Below the pieces are notes generated by a model. That model saw nothing but the letters and a program-made list of their open reading frames with translations. It searched no databases and was not told the DNA's origin. A DNA stretch of 6,881 bases. Origin: CBDTTW01 sp965363675. GTDB lineage: Bacteria; Bacteroidota; Rhodothermia; Rhodothermales; DASSAV01. A program made the position numbers and the translations under genes. Below, piece after piece: positions 1 through 6,022 of the stretch (position 1 is the first letter of the stretch; the number at the start of each line of letters is the position of its first letter). The stretch lies in assembly GCA_965363675.1 (NCBI GenBank), contig CBDTTW010000162.1, positions 1 through 6,881 on the forward strand, written 5' to 3'.

Positions 1-244
1 CGGGCGCGCCGACGAAGCGCGCCAGGCCCGCCAGCACGCACGCGGCAGGGGCTGCGGCAAGTCCGTAGCGGCGCCCGGCGGCAAGCGCCGCCGCCGCGAC
101 GGCGGCTCCGGCGGTCAGCAAGGGCAGCGCCGAGCTGGCCGGTTGCAGCCACCACAGCGCAAGGGGCGAGACGTAACGCGCGGCGTAGCCCGCGGCGAAC
201 GCGGCAGTCGCGGCGGCCGAAGCCGCAAAAGGCAGAAGCCGCAC
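1..244 (-). CDS. N-terminal fragment of a hydrophobic membrane protein, possibly an endonuclease/exonuclease/phosphatase-family protein
   Basis: The first 81 codons of a gene that continues past the window edge. The start is chosen as GTG at 244-242, because this frame is open from the TAA stop of the preceding gene and contains no ATG; the protein begins VRLLPFAASA. Two hydrophobic segments are visible, about residues 3-20 and 39-55, with a possible third at about 61-78. Between the first two lies YVSPLALWWLQP. In Bacteroidota-type membrane-anchored EEP-family proteins I recall a similar N-terminal layout: short hydrophobic helices around a 'Y-x-x-P-x-x-F-W-P-L' stretch before the catalytic domain. 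The catalytic part is outside the window, so the family call is inference. An ATG at about 266 lies in another frame and gives an arginine/proline-rich, non-hydrophobic peptide, so I rejected it. No Shine-Dalgarno sequence is seen. It lies 93 bases after the YjbH-like gene and could be in the same transcript. Confidence 0.5.
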   Translation of the reverse strand, partial: MRLLPFAASAAATAAFAAGYAARYVSPLALWWLQPASSALPLLTAGAAVAAAALAAGRRYGLAAAPAACVLAGLARFVGAP

Positions 245-301
245 AGGCTCGGTCGGGGTGTCATGGCGAGGGCAGGGAGCGCCCTCATCAACGGCCGAGG
301 G

Positions 302-325
302 GCCGCCGCAGTTTCCGGCGGCGGC
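302..325. repeat. Perfect 8-bp GC hairpin in the 93-bp gap between two genes
   Basis: The arms 302-309 and 318-325 are perfect reverse complements of 8 bp made only of G and C, with an 8-base loop. The gap also has a 9-bp direct repeat (TTCCGGCGG at 313-321 and 329-337). There is no T-run on either side, so this is not a classical intrinsic terminator. It could slow transcription or protect an RNA 3' end after the YjbH-like gene. In DNA this GC-rich such short hairpins also arise by chance. Confidence 0.35.
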
Positions 326-337
326 GCGTTCCGGCGG

Positions 338-1084
338 TTACAACACGCGCTGCACGCTGGCGCCCCATGCGAACGCGTCGAGGCCGTGCAGCGCCCCCAT
401 CACACGCACGCCGAGGGGCAGCTTCAGGCGCAGCCCGGCGCTCGGCACGCGGCTGTCATGCTCCAGCAGCACGTCGGCGTAGGGCGAGGGCGAGATCTCG
501 ATGCCGCCGAAGGGGCCTTTGTACTGGTAGTTCTTGGCGTCGAGCAGCCGGGGCGCCACGCCCGCGTGCAGGCGCGCCGGCCCGAGCGGCCCGAGCCGCC
601 CGAGGCGCTTCGAGGCCACGGCGTAGACGGCGGTAAAGTTGGCAGTCTGGTTTTCGGAGCTGCGCAGGAAGTCATGCGCGCCCACGGCCAGGGCGGGCCG
701 GCGGCGGCCTTCGCGGAGCAGCGTGAAGCGCATCAGGAACATGCGGTCGCCGAGGGCCTCGGGCACGCCGCTGTTGGCCCGCGAGAAGCGGAAGCCGAGT
801 TCGGCGAAGGGCAGAAACGTGATCGAGCCGTAGTAGGTGTAGTACGAGACGGGCGTATCGGAGGGCGTGCCGCCGTACCAGGAATGCTTGCCCCCGACGT
901 AGCCCCCGCCGAGCGCCACCGTGCCGTCGGGCGGCGCCCCGGCGACGGGCGTGAAGATGAGCCCCGAGGCGCCCGTGATGGACTGCGCCCGCGCCATGCC
1001 CGCCCCCAGCAGCAGCGCCGCTGCGAGCAAAGCCGCCGGAAGCCGCCTGAGGCAAAGGGGGCCGTGGAAAGAAAGTCGTTTCAT
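338..1084 (-). CDS. Exported YjbH-type protein matching the N-terminal half of YjbH
   Basis: A 248-aa exported protein, probably an outer-membrane beta-barrel. The start is ATG at 1084, 4 bases after the stop of the upstream gene; it is followed by a signal peptide (hydrophobic 15-30, likely cut after A-R-A at 31-33). The frame extends upstream to 1138, but that would bury the signal peptide. The mature protein opens SITGASGLIFTPVAGAPPDG (35-54), the pattern of YjbH N-termini: glycine-rich, then 'G-L-I-x-x-P-x-A', then 'P-D-G'. It continues with GDRMFLMRF (112-120), an E-x-x-x-R-P-A-L-A-V-G stretch with D138-F139, and AVASKR (155-160), which mirror the YjbH region containing 'rDF' and 'ASKR'. 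The alternating aromatic pattern and the C-terminal aromatic strand fit a barrel. YjbH/GfcD proteins act in exopolysaccharide export in enterobacteria and are about 700 aa. This one covers only the first part; the gene just upstream appears to supply the rest. Confidence 0.72.
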   Translation of the reverse strand: MKRLSFHGPLCLRRLPAALLAAALLLGAGMARAQSITGASGLIFTPVAGAPPDGTVALGGGYVGGKHSWYGGTPSDTPVSYYTYYGSITFLPFAELGFRFSRANSGVPEALGDRMFLMRFTLLREGRRRPALAVGAHDFLRSSENQTANFTAVYAVASKRLGRLGPLGPARLHAGVAPRLLDAKNYQYKGPFGGIEISPSPYADVLLEHDSRVPSAGLRLKLPLGVRVMGALHGLDAFAWGASVQRVL

Positions 1085-1088
1085 AGGG

Positions 1089-2351
1089 TTAGTGGGCGCT
1101 GCGAAGCGCCTGGTAGGTTTGCCATCTGCTGCGGGCAAGGCCGGGTTCGAGGCCCCGCCAGAACGTATCCTGGTCGAAGCCGACTTCGTAGATCTGGCCC
1201 TGAAGCGCTCGGCCGTTGTACTGGTAGCCCAACTCCATCGCTTCGGCGGGGCGCACCCGGAACCGGCGCGGGCGCATGTAGCGCGCGCCGGGCAGCGGCA
1301 CGAGGATGTTGACCCCGGCGTCGGTCTCGCCGCCGGAGCGCAGCCCGAAGAAGGCGATCTCGACTTCCTTGAAGGTGCGCTTGAGCTGCACCTGCATGCC
1401 TCGGTCGCCGTGGAGGTAGCGCCCGTAGCCGACCTGGCTGACGAGTTGCAGCCGCTCGCTCACGACGGCTTGGCCGGAGAGGAAGTAGATCGGCGTGTCG
1501 AGGCCGCTGTAGAGCCAGCGGCCGCCCGAGTAGCGCAGGTAGCCGGTGCGTCCCAGCCGCGCCTCGGCGGCCACGCGCCCGCCCATGCCGTACTTGCGCA
1601 CGCGGGCGTCGTAGCCCCAGCGGTTGAGCGCGAAGTAGCCCACCGTAAGCAGTCCGTAGGAGGTCAGGGGCAGGCGCGCGGCCTGGCTCAGCGTCAGAAA
1701 GCCCGGCATGAGCTTTTTGTCCTCCACGAAGTCGCTTTGCAGCGGGGCCAGCACCTGGGCGCGGGCCATCATGCCGCGCCACGCGTAGACGCGCAGTTCC
1801 GGCGCGAGGGTCACGTAGGAGCGCACCGGGTCCTCGAAGCTGCCGAGGGCGGCGCCCACCTGGGGGGTGACGACGATTTCGACCTTGCCGATGGAGGGGT
1901 TGGACTCCGGGCGCCAGGTCACGTCGCGGAGCGCCGGGTCGCCCTGGCGGGGCGTGATGGCGGCGGCAAGCTCGGGGCCGGGCGCGTCCGTCGAAGCCTC
2001 GGTTTGCCAGACGACCAGCCCCATCCGCTTGACGACCAGCGTGAAGCTGTCGTAGCCGTGCAGCATCGGCCGGATCAGCTCGACGGCGGTGTTGAGCCCG
2101 CGCGTGTCGTAGCGGAAGCGCCGGTTTTCGACGGAGATGTAGACTTTCTCGCGCAGCAGCCCCACCGATACGTTCTCGAACCCGGCTTCGGTCAGGCATG
2201 CGGTGATGCGGGCCGGGAGGCTGGCCGAAGCGGCGGCCGGGGCGGGCAGGCAGGCTTCGGGGGCGCCGAGCGGCGGGGCCGCCTCCTGGGCCGCGGCGGC
2301 GGCGGACGGGAGCGCCAGCAAAAGGCAAAGAATCGCCTGGAAGGGCCTCAT
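1089..2351 (-). CDS. Exported YjbH-type protein matching the middle and C-terminal half of YjbH
   Basis: A 420-aa exported protein. ATG at 2351 is preferred over an in-frame TTG at 2381, because it gives a compact signal peptide (residues 1-21, ending AAAAAQ). A small soluble domain at about 45-120 contains FENVSVG (58-64), YISVENRRFR (71-80) and a regular 'A-V-E-L-I-R' helix. This resembles the mid-region of YjbH, where an 'ENV' segment is followed by a 'Y-V-x-x-E-N-x-x-Y-R' segment. From about 150 to the end the sequence alternates polar and aromatic residues (for example TSYGLLTVGYFALNRWGYD, 230-248, and YLRYSGGRWLYSG, 271-283), typical of an outer-membrane barrel. The first YjbH barrel (the 'G-L-I-x-x-P' region) is missing here and is found in the next gene, 4 bases downstream. 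The two genes almost certainly share a transcript and translation may be coupled. The likely role is export or outer-membrane passage of a polysaccharide. The family call rests on motif resemblance only. Confidence 0.62.
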   Translation of the reverse strand: MRPFQAILCLLLALPSAAAAAQEAAPPLGAPEACLPAPAAASASLPARITACLTEAGFENVSVGLLREKVYISVENRRFRYDTRGLNTAVELIRPMLHGYDSFTLVVKRMGLVVWQTEASTDAPGPELAAAITPRQGDPALRDVTWRPESNPSIGKVEIVVTPQVGAALGSFEDPVRSYVTLAPELRVYAWRGMMARAQVLAPLQSDFVEDKKLMPGFLTLSQAARLPLTSYGLLTVGYFALNRWGYDARVRKYGMGGRVAAEARLGRTGYLRYSGGRWLYSGLDTPIYFLSGQAVVSERLQLVSQVGYGRYLHGDRGMQVQLKRTFKEVEIAFFGLRSGGETDAGVNILVPLPGARYMRPRRFRVRPAEAMELGYQYNGRALQGQIYEVGFDQDTFWRGLEPGLARSRWQTYQALRSAH

Positions 2352-2467
2352 GGTGTGTTCTCTCGTAAAGTGCAGCGGCAATACGTCGTTGAGGGTGGGC
2401 CTGCACCGGCAGGGCGCGCCTGCCTACGGGTATCGGCTGCATTGCGCGGGGCTTAACCGAACGCCAA

Positions 2468-2500
2468 AGCGGCGCGGCCGATATGCTCAGCCCCGCCGCT
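2468..2500 (-). terminator. Weak intrinsic-terminator-like hairpin after the lipoprotein gene
   Basis: Arms 2468-2478 and 2490-2500 pair over 11 positions with a single mismatch, closing an 11-base loop. On the minus strand the stem is followed by TTTGGCG, so only three T residues are present. It lies about 50 bases past the lipoprotein stop and about 115 bases before the YjbH-pair start, where a transcript end would make sense. The rest of the 2352-2547 gap shows no convincing promoter or small gene. A second compact stem, CCCC/GGGG at 2529-2538, lies closer to the stop. Confidence 0.3.
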
Positions 2501-2547
2501 CTTGCTTGCGCATCCCGTAGACGCTTCGCCCCGAGGGGGCTAGGCGA

Positions 2548-3732
2548 CTAGTTGCACTGGCTCATGCTGCACTTGATCTTGCCCTGCCAGTGGCACGCCT
2601 GAAGGTTCGTGAGCAGCTTGGCCTTGGCCTTGTCTACCTTGACGCCGGCGCAGATCTCCGCGAAGTAGATCTTGTAGGCTTCCATCTGGCAGTTCGTCGG
2701 CTTGAGGCCGCAGAACTGGACGTAGGCGATGTTCTTGTCCGTGCCGGTGATGTTGGTGTTGTCGAAGCCGCCCGTAAGGCGCCCGTCCATGTGGACCGTC
2801 TTGTACTTCCAGCTATAGTTCTCGACGACGACGTACTTGATCGGGTAGAGCGACTCCCACGTGCCCTTGGTAAGGTTGGAGGAAGCGCCGAGCTTGACGA
2901 TGTCCTTGCCCGATACGCCCTCGATGCTGCCCGTGTCGAAGACGTAGCCCTTGAACTGCTTGTTGACGATCTGCGTCTTGAACTGGGCGAACATGACGTA
3001 GCCTTTCTGCTGGCACCAGTTGGGGCACGAAACGGCGGCGTCCTTGCCCAGTTCGACTTCGCCGTCGCCGACGAGGGGCAGGGCGGGGCCGTGCTCGCTC
3101 AGCCACACGCCGAACAGGTACGCCTGCACCGGCGAGAGCAGCTTGTCCGAGGTGAACGTGTAGTCGGCTTCCTGGGCGGCGAGCTTCGAGCCTTCGGAGA
3201 CGACCGAGAGCAACAAAGCGCTCTCCTGAAGGTCCGGCTGCTGCAGCGCGTTCGAGACGGCGTACTTGAACGACTCGACGGCCTCGGCCTCGGTGGCGTT
3301 GATGAGGGGGAAGCCGCGGCCGAACATGGTGTTGGCCGCTACGAGCGCGCCTTCCTTCTGCGCCTCGACGAGGTTGTTGAAGATGAAGCCGACCGTCTTG
3401 CCGCGCGTACGGTCGCCTTTGTTGAACGCGGTCTGCTCGGCGGCCAGGTGCTCTAGGAGCACGTCTTCGAGCTTGTAGCCGGTATAGGTGGCCTTGGTAA
3501 GGCCGGGCTTGTAATCGACCCCGAGACCGGTTTTGTTGAACAGGCGCTGGATGTCCTTCTCGGCCTTGTCCGGCGAGTCGGAGGTGGAGACGGCCGCCAC
3601 CAGGTTGCCGAGCGAGGCGTCGGCGCCGTCATCGACGGCGGAGAACTCGCAGCCTGAAACGACCAGGGCGGCAAAAAGGAAACAAGCGGCGAAAAGGCGG
3701 CCGGCGCGCGCGTTTTGAAGCAGACGGGTCAT
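2548..3732 (-). CDS. Lysine-rich lipoprotein of unknown family with eight conserved-looking cysteines
   Basis: A 394-aa predicted lipoprotein that I do not recognise. The start is taken as ATG at 3732, giving MTRLLQNARAGR, a hydrophobic stretch LFAACFLFAALVV, and a lipobox V-S-G-C with the lipidated cysteine at residue 28. An in-frame ATG at 3762 would add ten residues. AAGG two bases before the 3732 start is a weak ribosome-binding candidate. After the cysteine comes an acidic linker, then a mostly helical region (about 40-215) without repeats. A C-terminal region (about 225-394) looks beta-rich and holds eight cysteines at 236, 240 (CPNWC), 341, 348, 361, 380, 388 and 393, an even number that suggests disulfides outside the cytoplasm. 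With the ten extra residues it has 33 lysines and 8 arginines, the reverse of the neighbours. Lysine codons are still mostly AAG, so codon third positions match the genome. It probably sits at the outer or cell surface, but no function can be inferred. Confidence 0.85.
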   Translation of the reverse strand: MTRLLQNARAGRLFAACFLFAALVVSGCEFSAVDDGADASLGNLVAAVSTSDSPDKAEKDIQRLFNKTGLGVDYKPGLTKATYTGYKLEDVLLEHLAAEQTAFNKGDRTRGKTVGFIFNNLVEAQKEGALVAANTMFGRGFPLINATEAEAVESFKYAVSNALQQPDLQESALLLSVVSEGSKLAAQEADYTFTSDKLLSPVQAYLFGVWLSEHGPALPLVGDGEVELGKDAAVSCPNWCQQKGYVMFAQFKTQIVNKQFKGYVFDTGSIEGVSGKDIVKLGASSNLTKGTWESLYPIKYVVVENYSWKYKTVHMDGRLTGGFDNTNITGTDKNIAYVQFCGLKPTNCQMEAYKIYFAEICAGVKVDKAKAKLLTNLQACHWQGKIKCSMSQCN

Positions 3733-3780
3733 GACCTTGTGGATCGAGGGGGTAGAAAACATCTAGACCCAAGATCGGCA

Positions 3781-3799
3781 GGCGCGCGCCCGGCGCCGG
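3781..3799. repeat. Two adjoining GC-only palindromes in the lipoprotein leader
   Basis: Positions 3781-3790 (GGCGCGCGCC) and 3790-3799 (CCGGCGCCGG) are each perfect 10-bp palindromes sharing one base. They sit between the lipoprotein start and the upstream repeats. They could fold in the leader RNA, act as a protein site, or reflect base composition; no T-run follows on the minus strand. Confidence 0.3.
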
Positions 3800-3863
3800 T
3801 CATCCTTATCCATGCGGCATGGCGGGATATTGGAAGAAACGGGCATGTAACAAAGGCGCAACA

Positions 3864-3897
3864 TACCTAAAATGCGCGTCGCACTTACCTAAAATGC
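3864..3897 (-). repeat. Two 12-bp direct repeats at a 22-bp pitch upstream of the lipoprotein gene
   Basis: TACCTAAAATGC occurs at 3864-3875 and again at 3886-3897 (on the minus strand GCATTTTAGGTA, followed by A-GT and T-GT respectively). The pitch of 22 bp is close to two DNA helical turns, so a dimeric or cooperative regulator would meet both copies on the same face. They are AT-rich islands in very GC-rich DNA, directly after the stop of the GH13 gene and about 130 bases before the lipoprotein start. This fits tandem operator or activator sites for the lipoprotein gene, but no regulator or firm promoter is identified. The minus-strand sequence after the repeats has TTGTTA (about 3850) and an AT-rich patch near 3827, only a poor promoter match. 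Confidence 0.5.
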
Positions 3898-3898
3898 T

Positions 3899-6022
3899 TT
3901 ATGGGCGCGCCCGCGCGCCTGCCAGAATCTGGTATGGCTGCACCTGCACGCGCCGCCCGGAAACGGGCGCGGGCGCGCCGGTGAGCACGTCCACGAGGCG
4001 CAGGGGCGCTCCGCCCTCGGGGAGGAGGCGCACCGTCTCGGGCTTGTCGCTGAGCGACACGACGGCCAGCACGTCGGCGCGGGGGCCGCTGCGCATGAGG
4101 CTGACGACGTTGGGGCAGTCGGACGGCAGGAAGCGCAGGGCGCCGTGGGCGAACTCGGGATGCGCCTGCCGGAAGGCGAAAAGGCGGCGGTAGAACGCGA
4201 GCACGTCCGCCTCGGGGTGCGGCGGGTTCTTGGGGTCGCCGGCGAACACCTCGGGGATGCCGACGAAGGCGTGCAGGGCGTCGAGCGCGCGGAAGGCGGG
4301 CGTGTAGCCGTTGAAATGGTAGAACCACGAGGTATCGTGGTTGCGCGCGAAGTAGACGCGGTTGGCCCCCTCGGGCAGCAGGGCGCGCACCCGTTCGAGG
4401 TGCTTGCGGTAGTCGGCCGCCGTAACCTTGCCCTCGGCCAGCAGTTCGAGGAACTGCTGCGCGGCTTCGGTCTGGTTGTCGTGGCCGAGGTTGTCGGCGG
4501 CGAGGAACACCGGCCCGAAGACCTCGCTCAGCAGAACGGCCTCGGGGTTGCGGCGGCGCAGTTCGGTTCGCATCGTGCGCATCAGCGCCGGGGAGGCGGC
4601 GCCGCTGCGGTAGGCGGCGTGCGGGCTGCCGGGGTCCCAGTTGGGGCCTTTGTAGGCTGCGGCGTCCACCCGGTAGCCGTCGATGCCGTAGGTCGCGGCG
4701 TCGTGCGCCACGAGGCGGGCCATGTAGGCGTGGTAGGTGGGGGCGGCCCAGTCCGTCGAGATGCTGCGCCAGGTAGGGTGGCGGACGGGCGCGCCGTCGG
4801 CGCCCCGGATGAACAGCTCCGGGTGCGCCGCCACGACCGGCGAGCGCTCGTTGAAACCGTGGATGACCATGTCGAAAAGCACCCGCATCCCGAGCCGGTG
4901 GGCCTCCCCGACCAGATGCTGAAGGTCGGCCTCCGAGCCGTAGGCCGGGTCCACGGCGAACAGGTCGATGGGCGAGTAGCCGCCGAGCCAGTGCGGCATC
5001 AGGTAGATCGTGTTGAACCCTGCCTCGCGGTAGCCGGGCAGCCGGGCGGCGATCTCGCGGAAGCCGCCGGGATAGTAGGCCGGGTAGACTTCGAGCAGCA
5101 CCATCTCGCGCACCCAGGCCGGCGTCGCGGGGGCGAGGGGCAGGGAGGCCCCGACGGAGGCGCGGTACGCGGCCAGGCTCGCCTCCAGGCTGGGCGTCAC
5201 GGCGACGCGGAAGGTGTCGGAGGGCGCCGCGACGGCGGCAGGCAGGCGGTAGTAGCGGTGGTTGTCGGCCTCGAAGGCGGCGGCGGAGCCCCGGGCGCGC
5301 AGGCGGGCGTGGTAATTGGTTTCGCCGGCGGTGTTCATCCAGACGGCGAGCGTGCGGCCCGAAGCCGTGTCCGTGACGGCGGCGAAGCCGAAGCCCGCGT
5401 CGGGGGCGCTGTGCAGCGCAAGGGGCCGCTCGGCGAGGGCTTCCACCGGCGCATCGGGGCGGAGGTAAGTGTTCGGAAACCACGGCCCCGGCGCGTTGAC
5501 GACGTTGGCGCCCGCAGGGCCGGGCTGCGCCCCGCCGAGGCGAAACCGGAAGCCTTCCAGGCGGACGGCGCCGCCCGCTGCGTCGTGCTGCACCGAGGCG
5601 GTGCGCCAGAGGGCCGCCGAGTCGGGCAGCAGCCGGTAGGCCGAGGCGAGCGTGAAGCGGCCCTCGGGGCCGGTGCGGTAGCGGAGCACGAGCGTCGCGG
5701 AGCCGTCGTAGGGGTCCAGCCGGAGCGTATGCCCGTCGTAGCGCAGCCCGAACGCCTCGCCGAGCCAGAGGCTGTCGGCGCGCACGTCTACGGCGGCCTC
5801 AGCGGGGGCGGCTAGGCGCAGCCCTCCGGCGTCTTCGAGGGCGGTCCAGCGGCCCGCGCCGTCGAAGCGCAGGCGCAGGCGGGCGTTGCCGAACTGGAGG
5901 GCGCCGTCCGCATCGGCGGCCAGGGTGATGCCGCCGGGCAAGCGGACGGTCTCCTGCGCCGCGGCGGGGTAGGCCGCCAGGCAGGCCAAAAGCAGCCAAA
6001 CGGCGCGGTTACGGCTGGGCAT
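3899..6022 (-). CDS. Secreted GH13 (alpha-amylase superfamily) glycoside hydrolase with a large N-terminal beta-domain
   Basis: A 707-aa exported enzyme predicted to act on alpha-glucosidic bonds. Residues 1-22 form a signal peptide (LLLACLAAYPAAAQ); C14 makes a lipoprotein alternative possible but poor. Residues about 25-285 form a beta-rich domain, and the GH13 barrel spans about 300-615. Catalytic motifs: region I FDMVIHG (383-389), domain-B STDWAAP (422-428), region II GIDGYRVD with nucleophile D453 and R451 (446-453), region III LLSEVFGP with acid/base E500, and region IV ARNHD with H562 and D563. The triad D453/E500/D563 is intact, so activity is likely. Region I departs from the usual 'D-x-V-x-N-H', lacking the asparagine. 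Residues about 620-707 form the C-terminal beta domain. The start overlaps the sulfatase stop by 14 bases and has no Shine-Dalgarno sequence, so translation is probably coupled. Substrate (starch, maltodextrin, trehalose-type or sulfated glucan) cannot be told from sequence alone. Only about five lysines against about 65 arginines. Confidence 0.9.
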   Translation of the reverse strand: MPSRNRAVWLLLACLAAYPAAAQETVRLPGGITLAADADGALQFGNARLRLRFDGAGRWTALEDAGGLRLAAPAEAAVDVRADSLWLGEAFGLRYDGHTLRLDPYDGSATLVLRYRTGPEGRFTLASAYRLLPDSAALWRTASVQHDAAGGAVRLEGFRFRLGGAQPGPAGANVVNAPGPWFPNTYLRPDAPVEALAERPLALHSAPDAGFGFAAVTDTASGRTLAVWMNTAGETNYHARLRARGSAAAFEADNHRYYRLPAAVAAPSDTFRVAVTPSLEASLAAYRASVGASLPLAPATPAWVREMVLLEVYPAYYPGGFREIAARLPGYREAGFNTIYLMPHWLGGYSPIDLFAVDPAYGSEADLQHLVGEAHRLGMRVLFDMVIHGFNERSPVVAAHPELFIRGADGAPVRHPTWRSISTDWAAPTYHAYMARLVAHDAATYGIDGYRVDAAAYKGPNWDPGSPHAAYRSGAASPALMRTMRTELRRRNPEAVLLSEVFGPVFLAADNLGHDNQTEAAQQFLELLAEGKVTAADYRKHLERVRALLPEGANRVYFARNHDTSWFYHFNGYTPAFRALDALHAFVGIPEVFAGDPKNPPHPEADVLAFYRRLFAFRQAHPEFAHGALRFLPSDCPNVVSLMRSGPRADVLAVVSLSDKPETVRLLPEGGAPLRLVDVLTGAPAPVSGRRVQVQPYQILAGARARP

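Noticed and set aside
143..1312. Plus-strand open frame (389 codons) across the left end
   Set aside because: It spans a clear intergenic gap and two or three minus-strand genes and encodes Arg/Gly/Ala low-complexity sequence.
1081..2442. Minus-strand open frame of 453 codons in another frame over the 420-aa YjbH-like gene
   Set aside because: Its product is Arg/Pro/Ala-rich without strands or motifs; the chosen frame has a signal peptide and YjbH-like features.
921..2456. Long plus-strand open frame (511 codons) antisense to the YjbH-like genes
   Set aside because: It is a mirror of real coding sequence in GC-rich DNA; it lacks a signal peptide or recognisable motif and has a biased Arg/Ala/Gly/His composition, while the minus-strand frame shows signal peptides and family motifs.
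2590..3456. Plus-strand open frame (288 codons) antisense to the lipoprotein gene
   Set aside because: Composition is dominated by Leu/Val/Arg/Asp/Glu from reverse-complemented codons; there is no start signal or motif, and the opposite strand has a clear lipobox protein.
3820..3855. Sigma70-like promoter (TTGTTA plus an ATATCC/TATCCC patch) before the lipoprotein gene
   Set aside because: At most half the -10 positions match and the likely lineage uses different promoter motifs; too weak to list as a feature.
3885..5483. Minus-strand open frame of 532 codons in another frame over the GH13 gene
   Set aside because: Arg/Pro-rich shadow of the real GH13 frame, without motifs.
4145..5815. Long plus-strand open frame (556 codons) antisense to the GH13 gene
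   Set aside because: The minus-strand frame has all GH13 catalytic motifs; the antisense product is Val/Gly/Arg-rich low-complexity sequence.
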